Shown here: positions 11,022 to 20,154 of the stretch, one piece after another
Numbering within the stretch: the first letter of the stretch is position 1
Layout: each line of letters starts with the position of its first letter
Assembly (NCBI RefSeq): GCF_963422355.1
Contig: NC_085098.1
Location: forward strand, 94,501 to 158,500
Direction: 5' to 3'
Length of the DNA: 64,000 nucleotides
Source: Corticium candelabrum
Lineage: Eukaryota > Porifera > Homoscleromorpha > Homosclerophorida > Plakinidae
The notes under the pieces: generated by a model
What the model was told of the DNA's origin: nothing
Database searches by the model: none
Seen by the model: only the letters and a program-made list of their open reading frames with translations
Translations under genes and position numbers: made by a program

Positions 11022-11365
11022 GACCCTCTAGGACCTTTACCTTTTTCGCTGGTTATTATGGAACTTGTGGATGATGTTGGCACTATTCCAGGAATAGAAA
11101 TTTCTCTCTGGTACTTAGATGATGGCACTTTTGTTGGAACTCGGCAGGCTGTCAAAATGCTATTAGATGCTCTCCTACAACACGGCCCTTTTTATTAGGC
11201 CTACTGGTCAATGTTGATAAATTTGAAGTTTTCTGGCCCTCTGACGATCAGACCTTTCCCGAATTTCCATCTGAAATCAAATGAGTCTATCAGTCAGAGG
11301 GAGGCGCTACTCTACTTGGGTCACCAGTATATGGTAAAGATGATTTCATTGATTCAACTCTTGCT

Positions 11366-11638
11366 ATGGTTGTCGATAAAGTTCTGAATTCTCAAAGCCA
11401 TCTCCAAGATTTGGACAATCTGCAAGTGGAACTACACCTCTTGAGAAGGTTTTTGGGTTCTTGTAAACTGAACAGTCTCCTACGAACCGTTCCTGCAAGT
11501 CTTGGCAGTGACCAGTTTGTACGCTTTGACAAAGGACTCCGGAGATCTTTGAGTGTTATAACCCACTCGTCTATCTCTGACTTTGCATGGCAGCAGGCTA
11601 CACTTCTGATGAAAGTTGGTGGTCTTGGGTTAAAGTAA
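11366..11638 (+). pseudogene. Reverse transcriptase thumb fragment of the non-LTR element
   Basis: A 90-codon piece downstream of the YLDD box with the Leu-rich helical character of a thumb (LHLLRRFLGSCKLNSLLRTVP). Bounded by frameshifts on both sides; its assignment rests on position and on matching orientation. Confidence 0.5.
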
Positions 11639-11788
11639 GCTGTACCAACCTCTTCTGCAGCCTTTCTTGGAATCTGTGACTTTTCTCGGAACCTTGTCAG
11701 CTTCTTCCTGGACAAGAATGCTTCCAATACAACTGACGTAGATGACATCACCAACAGTCCTTATGTCTGCATTCCAGGTGAGAACCAC

Positions 11789-12690
11789 GTGCACCCTAGG
11801 AACATATTGCCCAAGTATCTTGGAAGTGACACAATCCCACCCAATCTCACAAATGCTTCGCAACGTCAAATCCAATCAAGAATTGATTCTCATCTGTTGT
11901 CAAATCTGAAAGAGGGTTTCAGTCTTCGGTATCAAGCACGTATTTATACCATCTCTACACCTCTTGCAGGGGCGTGGTTAAGGGCAATCTCTAACCCAAA
12001 TCTCGGCCTGGCCATGCTCAGACATGAATATATTTTAGCATGTAGATACTGGCTTGGAATCTCTATCTTTCCCGACAGTCAACAAGCAGCAAGATGTCCA
12101 TGCGGACATATCATGGATTGTTTTGGTGACCATGTCCTTGGCTGTGAGCATGGACCTCTTCGCATAAAACGCCATAATGCAACATAAGCAAGGTTATCTG
12201 GCATGCACTGCTTGTTGATAACAGAGATTCCAAACGGGAACAAAAGTGCGGAGGGGAAAGCAATAATCGACCTAGTGATGTGTTTCACCCAGATTTCCTG
12301 GAGGGCCGTCCCGCATTCTTTGATGTGTCAGTGAAGAGTTCTATGCAACCATCCTATGTCTCCAAGGCAGCCATAAAACCATGTGCCGCAGCAGAAGCTG
12401 GTGAAATATAGAATAACGAATAGCATGACAGGGTGATTACTCAAGCAGGTGGTCATTTCTACCCGCTCATTGTAGAAACTTTAGGGCACTGGTCTCCCTC
12501 AAGTGTAGAGACGCTGAAGACCATAGCCTTAAAAGCTTCATCAATGAACAACATACCTTTTTCTGAGACATACTCAAATTTGATGGAACAGTTGTCCGAG
12601 AGGCTGTGGCAGTATAATGCCAAGCTATTATACAGTAGACTGAACCTGGACTTTGATGACTTGTGGGATTTTCCTGTTACTGTAATGTAG
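11789..12690 (+). pseudogene. Cys-rich finger and PD-(D/E)XK-like endonuclease of the non-LTR element
   Basis: The first frame (11789-12187) ends with CPCGHIMDCFGDHVLGC and a Arg-His-Asn motif, a C-C-H-C finger. The next frame has FHPDFLEGRPAFFDVSVKSS at about 12285-12340, fitting a PD-(D/E)XK core (D, then D-V-x-V-K). The frame at 12433-12690 (GGHFYPLIVETLGHWS) completes the domain. The pieces are separated by a TAA at 12185 and a frameshift near 12410. Confidence 0.6.
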
Positions 12691-12769
12691 TTATGTTTAG
12701 GGACTGGGTGGGTAGGGTAGTTTGGGGTAGTCTGGGGCAGTTTGGGGTAGTTTGCATAGAAGAAGAATA

Positions 12770-12830
12770 TATTTAATATATATATATATATATGCATATA
12801 AAAAATATATAGAGAGAGAGAGAGAGTATG
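12770..12830. repeat. (TA)n and (GA)n microsatellites
   Basis: A TA run at about 12777-12793 and a GA run at 12812-12827, immediately 3' of the non-LTR element; they may be its tail or have grown beside it. Confidence 0.85.
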
Positions 12831-13355
12831 ATTGCTGCTTAGAATTTATACTGTCTTTTGTAGTTTGCGTAGTCTCGCTTGATTATTTCTTTAACTGATT
12901 GATCGTTTTCAAAAGATTATACGTCTTAATGTGCTCACAGATAAGTCTAAGATACATGTTGCACAGTTAGGGTGACATAAACCGAATTCCGAGGCTAACG
13001 CGAGAGGTTCTGCAAGAGTCCTTGGAAAGTAACGTTCCGATCGCCTAGTTCTACTTCGAAGGTTTTCTGTTAGAGTGCATAGGGTGCGAGGAACAAATCT
13101 AGGGTGTAATGCGGTTTGTTGTAAGCTTCATATCTCTCAGCAACTACTTTCTGAAACCAAGACCAACGAGAAGCGATACGTACTGACGTTCAGTCGACCT
13201 CGATTTTACGCTACACGTTTCTGCTTGAGTAGGGTAACAGCTCAGTTATTATGGAAACGTTATTTGTTTCATACGATTTTTTCCAGATTATTGTAGTTGC
13301 GCAGTTGGAGTCAAAATGGAGTCCAAAATACGGGGTCGTTGCAACTCTCTTTATA
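12831..13355. other. No recognised gene
   Basis: Unique-looking sequence with short frames only (for example 13075-13296). Nothing nameable is seen. Confidence 0.4.
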
Positions 13356-13357
13356 CA

Positions 13358-13943
13358 AGTCCAAAAACATTTTGAGAAAATGATGGGTATGTACTTATGT
13401 CATTTAATGCCCATCTCGTACATCACATTCACAACTGCTGCAAGCGATATAGGTAAAAAGATTGTGATGTAGGAGATGGGCATAAATGACATAAGTACAT
13501 ACCCATCATTTTTTCAAAATGTTTTGGACTTGTTTCATGTATTTTTAGATATGTTAAAAGTATACTACGCGAGCAAGTGTGAAATTTTGACTTCCACCAG
13601 AAGCTGAATGCCGACTACTTCCGGTCTGCGTCTAGATAATTAAATACATTATCATTTATTTTAGAATTTACTCATATTTTGATCTGATCATGTTTTCAGT
13701 TGACTGTTCATCTTGTCTGTAAGGTTGAGTAGTGTCACACACGACTGCTGCGTTGTAATTAATTTAGGTAAAAAGATTGTGATGAAGGAAATGAGCATGA
13801 TTAAGTACATACCCATCTCTACATACCCATCATTTTCTCAAAATGTTTTTTATTTTTTAGGTAAAAAGATTGTGATGTAGGAGATGGGCATAAATGACAT
13901 AAGTACATATCCATCATTTTTTCAAAATGTTTTTAGACTTGTA
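13358..13943. repeat. Long hairpin repeat with two extra arm copies
   Basis: An inverted repeat has arms 13358-13428 and 13463-13534 (about 70 bp, near identical) around a 35-bp loop containing AGGTAAAAAGAT. The right arm recurs, preceded by the same AGGTAAAAAGATTGTGATG, at 13767-13845 (shortened and rearranged) and at 13860-13940 (near full). This is a foldback MITE whose right half has been copied twice. Confidence 0.75.
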
Positions 13944-14725
13944 TAGTTTGAAATGGAAATGACAGTCCTAGTAAACGTGTGCAGCTCGGCCGGGATTTCA
14001 ATCTTTGATTGCATCTCTAGACAACTCTCACGTTACGCTCAGCATACACGGAAGTACGTACCAGCTCACGGATGTACGTAATAACACTGATTGCATCTAT
14101 AAACAACTCCCATTACCTAGGGTTCCACGGAAGAGATACACGCTTACATGCACAGATAGTCAGACAGGACGCCGCGCCGTTGAACATATATAGTCGTACT
14201 GTACATGTTCAACTACACGCAACTGTAAGCAGCATTTAGCAGCAGGTGGAAGTAGCAGCTAGGCTTCCAAACGGTAGTCACATGTACACACGTTACCGGA
14301 ACAACATGGCGTTGTGGGAAGCAGTACGTGGAACTGCATGGCAGCAGTTGACTAATACAAGGTGACTTTGCACATTTCTAGCTGTTCGTTCAGTGCAATT
14401 CTTCGGACAAGAGCGAATCGTTTGGTGTAACTCTCGTCGTTGTAGCTGCTTCGAGTGAGGCGCTAGCCTGGCTGACATAAGTGAAATGTGAAATGCGAAA
14501 GAATAAATCGGGTTATTTTACTTGCCGATAGCTGGCTTCGGAGGCGCTTAATGTCCGCGGTGATAGTCTGGCTACCATTAGGAACGTTTGAAGATGAGCG
14601 CTACGTGGGTCCGAGATTTCTGTAAGGAGTTCTGAGAGATCCGGTTTGGATGCGTTTGGATACTTTTGTATGGGCCGCCATTTTAGATTCTTCGCATCCC
14701 TGATACGGCTCTGACTAATTGGCTA
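13944..14725. other. Non-coding stretch with an 84-bp-period partial direct repeat
   Basis: TGATTGCATCT.TA.ACAACTC occurs at 14004 and 14088 with similar following sequence (CACGGAAG...). A possible first exon lies at 14306-14362 (separate entry). Otherwise nothing recognised. Confidence 0.4.
14306..14362 (+). CDS. Possible orphan first exon (19 residues)
   Basis: ATG in a GGAACAACATGGCG context opens MALWEAVRGTAWQQLTNTR and reaches a possible donor (AAG|GTGACT) in an otherwise non-coding, GC-richer stretch. No downstream exon can be recognised before the transposon nest. It may be the start of a host gene whose body lies elsewhere or is disrupted, or chance. Confidence 0.18.
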
Positions 14726-14726
14726 G

Positions 14727-14775
14727 CCTCGTACCCAGGCCCTCTCCGGGTGCGCAAGAGGGTCTGGGTACGAGG
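14727..14775. repeat. Short hairpin of the CCTCGTACCCAGG family
   Basis: CCTCGTACCCAGGCCCTCT and its inverse form a 49-bp near-palindrome. The same sequence forms the outermost TIRs of the element at 15283-16129, so this is a minimal, end-only copy. Flanks CTAG and CTAC may be a decayed target duplication. Confidence 0.7.
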
Positions 14776-14833
14776 CTACTACAATAGGCCTCATGCGCAT
14801 TCGTAAGATGTAGAGACTCGTATAACGCCAAAA

Positions 14834-15278
14834 ATGGACTTATCGGAAAATTTCGTTCCAAGGAGCGTATCGTCAATTCCCAAACCGGGCCGCATACACA
14901 CTCGGCATGCAAAGGAAAAGGTTTGCGTAACAAAAACTTCAAAAATTGTACATGGTCCTCTCTTGAGGGGTCGATTCCGCCTAGAATTTCTTGGTGACGC
15001 AAACATTACACGTTCCAGTTTAGTTGAACACACGCCCAGTGTGAACTGTACGTTTCGTCGTCCTTCGCAAAGCTTCTAGCAATCGAATATATCTTGCCAA
15101 TTGAAGCTACTCTTCGTCTCTCCAAATTCTGTCAACCTACACGTTTTCTGTATCAAGCGCTACACGGGGAGTGTCGATTTCTATCGAAAATAGCGTGAAT
15201 AACAAGATTCGAATTTATTCCAAACATTTGGGACCTGAAAACAAAGGTTACACGTGACGTGTCCACATACGCTTAGAC
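14834..15278. repeat. Dispersed repeat R1, copy 2, left part
   Basis: About 75-80% similar by eye to 6740-7160, colinear as far as GTGTCCACA. Its continuation (CAGTATC..CTTGCCCGTACGAACGA..) is found at 25445-25505, so the copy was split by the 10-kb insertion nest. Confidence 0.65.
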
Positions 15279-15282
15279 TTAG

Positions 15283-16129
15283 CCTCGTACCCAGGCCCTC
15301 TTGCGCGCCCGGAGAAGAGAGCCTGGTACACGTTGTATTCGCATGCGCGCATAAATTAGAAGGAAATCGTGGTAATGATTGCACGCATGCGGAATTGACG
15401 TTGTTTAGAATCTCGAGACGATGATGTCGCGCGCAATCGACAGCTTCTGTGTGAGTAGTGATGAAGCCCTAGATCTAGACCCAGAGCCTAAGTATTGACC
15501 TTGTTTATTATGGTAGTTGCTTGGAGTGTCGCGTTTGTCTTTCAGCCATGTCTACTCGTACTGCAGTCTGTCAGGTTGTTTACAGGGTTTGCGTACCGAG
15601 AAGGACTGCAGAAGAAGTTTCAGCTTATTTTGGGGATTTGTATCTCTATGACAGACGCTCTTCCACAACAGATCTGCCAGCGCTGTGACACGACAATGAC
15701 GCGTACGCGTACGACCTATCCACAATCTTCTTGACCACATTTCCCTAGCTAAGTCAACCATAAACGGTCTATGTTGATAGCACAGCGATTTACCGTATCC
15801 TGTAGGAAGCCAGACGAATTGGAACACGTCGCGATCGTTTCCGTTGTAGACAACACGCTGCTGTTCTTTCAGCTCTACATTACACAGCCTAATTAAGCTT
15901 GCCTAGAGCGTAGTGCAAAGCCATATCAAAACCGGAAGCTCTGCCTTCATCCACCATTTGCCAAATTAGATCTCATTGCGCGCGACATTATCGGCTCGAG
16001 ATTCTAAACAACGTCGGTACCGCATGCGTGCAACCATTACCACGATTTCCTTCTAATTTATGCGCGCATGCAAATACAACGTGTACCAGGCCCTCTTCTC
16101 CGGGCGCGCAAGAGGGCCTGGGTACGAGG
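15283..16129. mobile_element. Long-TIR DNA element carrying a RecQ-like fragment, TTAG target duplication
   Basis: Inverted repeats of about 157 bp (15283-15440 and 15973-16129, over 90% identical by eye) start CCTCGTACCCAGG. TTAG flanks both ends (15279-15282 and 16130-16133). The roughly 530-bp core encodes no transposase; on its minus strand it holds a helicase fragment. This looks like a non-autonomous element that captured a gene piece, or the shrunken remnant of a helicase-bearing transposon. Confidence 0.75.
15552..15827 (-). pseudogene. RecQ-family helicase ATP-binding fragment
   Basis: The minus-strand frame begins FQFVWLPTGYGKSLCYQ, the Walker A motif I of RecQ helicases (LPTGxGKSLCYQ). 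Just upstream on the same strand (about 15830-15880) LKEQQRVVYNGNDRDV corresponds to the preceding Q-motif region, so the preserved part covers roughly 35 matching residues. After motif I the frame loses similarity and no DExH box is seen. It cannot make a helicase. Confidence 0.6.
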
Positions 16130-16345
16130 TTAGCTTAGTCTTAGCCTCGAACTTTCAGACCAGAGACTGCGCGAAGCGCGCAAACTCTAGTCTGGACCAA
16201 GTCGATACTAGAATGATTTCGGAAGTATTTATCAAAAGCGATGCTAGATGGTAGTCTAACAGCGTAAGATCGCTCTACCTAGATCAACATATCATTTGTA
16301 AATGCCATGAGATCTTACGAACAAAGTAGAGACGTCTGCAGTGTT

Positions 16346-16475
16346 TGTAAGAGGAGTAGACTACATTGCGCATGCGTAGTACAAATAGCACTGGGATATA
16401 AGCAGACACAGTACTTGTACACTTAGTATTGCGTGACTAGCCTAGAGAGTCAATACCATAGTACACTATATTACA
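16346..16475 (+). repeat. 5' LTR of element A
   Basis: Begins TGTAAGAGG and ends TTACA; a TATAAGCAG box lies in the middle. Differs from the 3' LTR by a handful of changes and an indel near CATGCGT, so insertion is fairly recent. Confidence 0.9.
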
Positions 16476-16491
16476 AGGTGTCAGAAGTGCA

Positions 16492-17417
16492 GTGACTCGC
16501 AGGAGACTGTTTATGAGCAACAATGTCTACGGCTACACAAGTACGAGAGTCACCGGAGCCACGCGATCTCGTTCATCTGACGAATGTGACAGTCCCGTTG
16601 CCGGAGAGATTGAGTCTAAAAGGCAACTTGGCACAAAACTGGTGAACGTTTCGCAGAAGATGGGAATCTTTCGAGGTCTCGTCCCGAATGACCAGAAGAT
16701 CGCACGAGGAGCGAGTGGCGACCTTCCAGCAATGCCTGCCGGCAGAAGCTCTCGAGGTTCTGGACACCTTGCTCTTCGCAGAAGGTGAAGATAGAAATGA
16801 TATGGCAGTAGTGCTTCGCCATATGGAAGCGTACTGCTTCAGCAAAACAAACGTGATCTACGAACGGTACCAGCTCCCGCAGCGAGCACAGAAGCAAGGT
16901 GAGCCTTTTCTTGACTACCTAATTTCGCTAAGAAGCATGATTCGTGCATGCAATTATGGTGCGATCCAAGATTTTGTTGCGCAACAAGATAGTCCATGGG
17001 ATACGCAACCATGACATCCGTCAGAAACTGCTGCAAGAAGCCAAATTAACTTTGGCGACCGCGATATTCATATGCCGTGCCGCAGAGTCAACATCTGCAC
17101 AAGCCAAAGCCATTAGCTTCAGCGATGACGTGCATGCACTGACCGCGTACAGCACACGCAACAGGCCTAGGAGGAGACAAGCCACGGTAACCGCTAGGGT
17201 ACCGCAGACATGTCAGTATTGTGGACGACGACATGACAAAGGTCCAAGACAATATCCAGCACTAGGCAAAACATGCTCCAAGTGTGGCAAAGCAAACCAC
17301 TTTGCTTCCGTTTGCCGGCAGAAACAATCACAAAAGAAGACAGCTTCACCAAAACAACCGTACCGCATTTACCGTATGGAAGACGATGAGTCAGAAATAA
17401 AAAAACCCTATTACTGA
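16492..17417 (+). pseudogene. Gag of element A
   Basis: Spread over three overlapping frames (16492-16788, 16688-17014, 16944-17417), so at least two frameshifts. Capsid-type helices are readable (FLDYLISLRSMIRACNYG; then RNHDIRQKLLQEAKLTL). The last frame ends with CQYCGRRHDKG (a Cys pair) and the zinc knuckle CSKCGKANHFASVC, normal for the nucleocapsid part of gypsy gag. Confidence 0.7.
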
Positions 17418-17465
17418 AGCACCCGTACTGCAATACTTTGACTCGGCTGAGCTGACAACAGTACG

Positions 17466-18527
17466 GTGCGATCCGTCAGGAAAGGTCTGCAAGCAGCTCT
17501 CATGCAAGCAGGCAAGCCGGTAGCCTACGCAAGCAGGGTTCTGACAACGACAGAACAAAAGTACGCTCAAATTGAGAAGGAATTACTTGCAATCGTTATT
17601 GGGATAGAAAGGTTTTACCACTACACCTACGGCAGACCAGTATCGGTAGAAACTGATCGCAAACCTTTAGAAACTATGGTCGAAAAACATCTACAGAAGA
17701 CACCAACACGACTGCAAAGGATGCTTCTCAGGCGACAGCGTTACGACATCACAGTTACCTACAAGCGTGGTACTCAGATGTTTTTAGCTGATACACTGTC
17801 ACGAGCCTATTTACCTACTGACAAAGGACCATCATCCAGCCATTTGGAAGTGGTACACCAACAGACCAATGTTGCAATTGAAATCGAACATATCAATATG
17901 GCGGATTACATACCTCTAACACAAGAGGCAATAGCACAAATCCAAGAAGAAACAGCGAAAGACCCTACATTGCAACAGCTCAAGCTTATAATTGTACAAG
18001 GATGGCCAAACAAGAACAACCTTCCACCGGATTTACTTCCATATTACTGCTATCGAGATGAGCTAGTTGTGCAACATAACATTATATACAGAAATGATAG
18101 ATGTGTCCTACCAAAATCGATGAGAGCAAATACCTTGCAAAAGATACATAGCTCACATCTAGGCATAGTTGGATGTCAACGTCGAGCCAGACAATGCATA
18201 TTCTGGCCCGGTATGACTGCTGACTTTGCAGCTTATGTCAGCCAATGCAAAGTTTGTCAAGCCCTTGACACACAGCAGCAGAAAGAAACGCTAACACCAC
18301 ACCAAATCCCAAGTAGACCATGGAGCAAAGTCGGACTGGATATCTTTACGCTTTCAGATCAGCATTATCTGATTACAGTCGATTACTACAGTAACTTTTT
18401 GGGAGATAGATCGTTTGGACAGTATGGACTTAGCCACAGTCATCAGAAAACTGAAAAGTCATTACGCAAGATATGGAATTTCATCAGCAGTTGTATCAGA
18501 CAATGGACCACAGTTTGCGTCAGATAA
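17466..18527 (+). pseudogene. RNase H and integrase N-terminal part of element A
   Basis: The frame starts inside the gypsy RNase H domain (VAYASRVLTTTEQKYAQIEK, then a D in VETDRKPLE). It continues into the integrase zinc domain (HSSHLGIVGCQRRARQ..CKVC) and the start of the catalytic core (GLDIFTL, first Asp; TVDYYSNF). A frameshift near 18400 breaks the core. Only 48 bp lie between the gag stop and this frame, so protease and polymerase were deleted. Confidence 0.75.
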
Positions 18528-19201
18528 ATTCAAAGACTTTGCCAAGACATCAGTTTGACCATATCACTTCGAGTCCAGGGTATCCCCAATCAAATGGGAA
18601 AGCAGAAAGTGCAGTCAAAACCGCAAAACACATCATGGGAAAAGCAAAGATCACTGGGTCAGACCCATGGCTTTCACTGTTGGATCACAGCAACACGCCA
18701 ACAGCAGGAATGCAAACTAGCTCAGCACAGCGACTGATGAGTAGGAGAACCAGAACTCTTCTACCTACCACTGCAAAGCTACTGAAAGCTCAGATACCAG
18801 TCGATGTTCTTCAGGAACTAGCAACACGACAAGCAAAACAAGCCCATTACTATAACAAAACAGTAAAGGATCTGCCTCGCCTTCAACCTGGTCAAGCTGT
18901 CCACATACAACCACTCAACGCCTACGACCACAAGTGGAAACCAGCAACCGTTCAGAGACAAATAAACATTCGATCCTATGATGTCACTACAGAAGACGGA
19001 CGACTTCTTCGCAGAAATAGAAAACATCTACGAGCAGCACCAGCAACAACAAAACCCAAACAACAGACAACACAAATGAAGACGTCACAACAAAGCAGAA
19101 TAACACCCGCAACGATCTCCAAACACACAGAAACAACGAATGTCGCCCGCAGCAAACGAGTTGTGAAAAAACCTGCTTACCTGAAGGATTACGTTGTCTA
19201 G
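18473..19201 (+). pseudogene. Integrase C-terminal part of element A
   Basis: After the frameshift the integrase resumes: FDHITSSPGYPQSNGKAE carries the late core with the catalytic Glu, followed by a helical stretch, the LQPGQAVHIQP beta-module and a basic Gln/Thr-rich tail ending at TAG before the polypurine tract. The second catalytic Asp (DNGPQF-type motif) is readable only in another frame at about 18500. Confidence 0.7.
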
Positions 19202-19242
19202 ACTTTACTGCTAGCTTAGATAGAACATTTTTGGAAAGGAGA

Positions 19243-19371
19243 TGTAAGAGGAGTAGACTACATTGCGCATGCGTGTACGAATAGCACTAGTATATAAGCA
19301 GACACAGTACTTGTACACTTAGTATTGCGTGACTAGCCTAGAGAGTCAATACCATAGTACACTATATTACA
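19243..19371 (+). repeat. 3' LTR of element A
   Basis: 129 bp, colinear with the 5' LTR and followed by the GTGTT target duplication. Confidence 0.9.
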
Positions 19372-19376
19372 GTGTT

Positions 19377-19855
19377 TGCGGCGATATTTTGGTGGACCAT
19401 AAAACCACAACTCTTTGATTCTTCGGCAGACCGCTAACTAGTCTAACCGCTCGACTGGCGAGACTACCGCGCGACCAGTTGTGAAAGGTGATGGTCTAGC
19501 GACGCTGCTGTGCATGTCCTCTCACCGCAGGCTTGAAAATATCGAAGAACTGAAGCTGAAACTAAAAGTAAGATGTGTGCGTGCACCAGAGTCTTCATCA
19601 CGTCTATACTTAGCCGCCCACGAGGACTTCGCACGCGCGCAATCAGCATTGGATAATAGCAGACTTTCCAAAACCAGTCGGAAATGTAGCGAATACATCT
19701 CGTCCATTCAGAAGGTACTCCACCGTTGTTCGCTGTTCAGAATGCAGTGACGCAATTCCCAGTGTCGCAGACGCCAGTATGTCACCCGGAACGCGTTTTT
19801 AGACATGTGTATGACGCGTGCTTGCACTTAGGCGCCACAAGGATTCACACGCTCT
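19377..19855. other. Core of the second TIR element, uncharacterised frame
   Basis: A plus-strand frame from ATG 19514 to 19750 gives about 78 residues rich in Ser/Leu/Lys (ENIEELKLKLK, then a Ser-rich segment), possibly alpha-helical. I find no family motif. Like the RecQ piece next door it may be captured host sequence. Confidence 0.3.
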
Positions 19856-20070
19856 TGTAGCACTTCTCACTGTTAGTGCTTGCAGCAGATGCAGTGGTCC
19901 GACACAGCAGTAGAGCAACTCTATCCTGTTGCTATAACGCGTAGCTGTACTCAATGCAGACTAAATAATCTAGCAAGTGTAATGGTCTAAATAGGCAACA
20001 GTCATGATGTCATACTAACGTGCTATAACGCAGTGCTAACGTAAACATGCATCTAATTACTCGCGCTACA
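19856..20070 (-). repeat. 3' LTR of element B
   Basis: 215 bp, about 98% identical to the other LTR by eye; the polypurine tract lies directly beside it at 20071-20083. Confidence 0.92.
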
Positions 20071-20154
20071 TTCCTCCCCCTCTAGTAATGAAACGGGTTC
20101 TCACGTCTTCTAAGATCAGTACGACGAACAGGTAGATCAATCACAACACTCGAG

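Larger units (their letters stand above)
9380..12690 (+). mobile_element. Decayed non-LTR retrotransposon with zinc finger, reverse transcriptase and restriction-like endonuclease
   Basis: Order on the plus strand: a C2H2-type finger near 9455-9520 (CPFC..H..CH), a linker, a reverse transcriptase (about 10340-11170) and a C-terminal Cys-rich finger plus PD-(D/E)XK-like nuclease (about 12090-12690). One ORF ending in a restriction-like endonuclease is the plan of R2/Utopia-type elements, and I see no apurinic endonuclease; the clade is an inference. Several stops and frameshifts break the frame. The 3' UTR (12700-12760) has a repeated GTAGTTTGGGG motif and ends in TA and GA runs. Confidence 0.7.
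16346..19371 (+). mobile_element. LTR retrotransposon A (Ty3/gypsy type), internally deleted, GTGTT target duplication
   Basis: Two 130-bp LTRs (TGTAAGAGG...ATATTACA) flank a 2.77-kb interior. The direct repeat GTGTT at 16341-16345 and 19372-19376 shows a single clean insertion. A primer-binding-like tract (GTGTCAGAAGTG, tRNA-Leu-like) follows the left LTR and a polypurine tract (TTGGAAAGGAGA) precedes the right one. Gag, RNase H and integrase remain, while protease and reverse transcriptase are missing. Confidence 0.9.

Noticed and set aside
12700-12760. Telomere-like G-rich repeat (GTAGTTTGGGG)
   Set aside because: Only about three imperfect units at the 3' end of a non-LTR element; not a telomeric array.
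15552-15900. A host RecQ helicase gene
   Set aside because: Only motif I and its upstream flank are present, enclosed by transposon inverted repeats.
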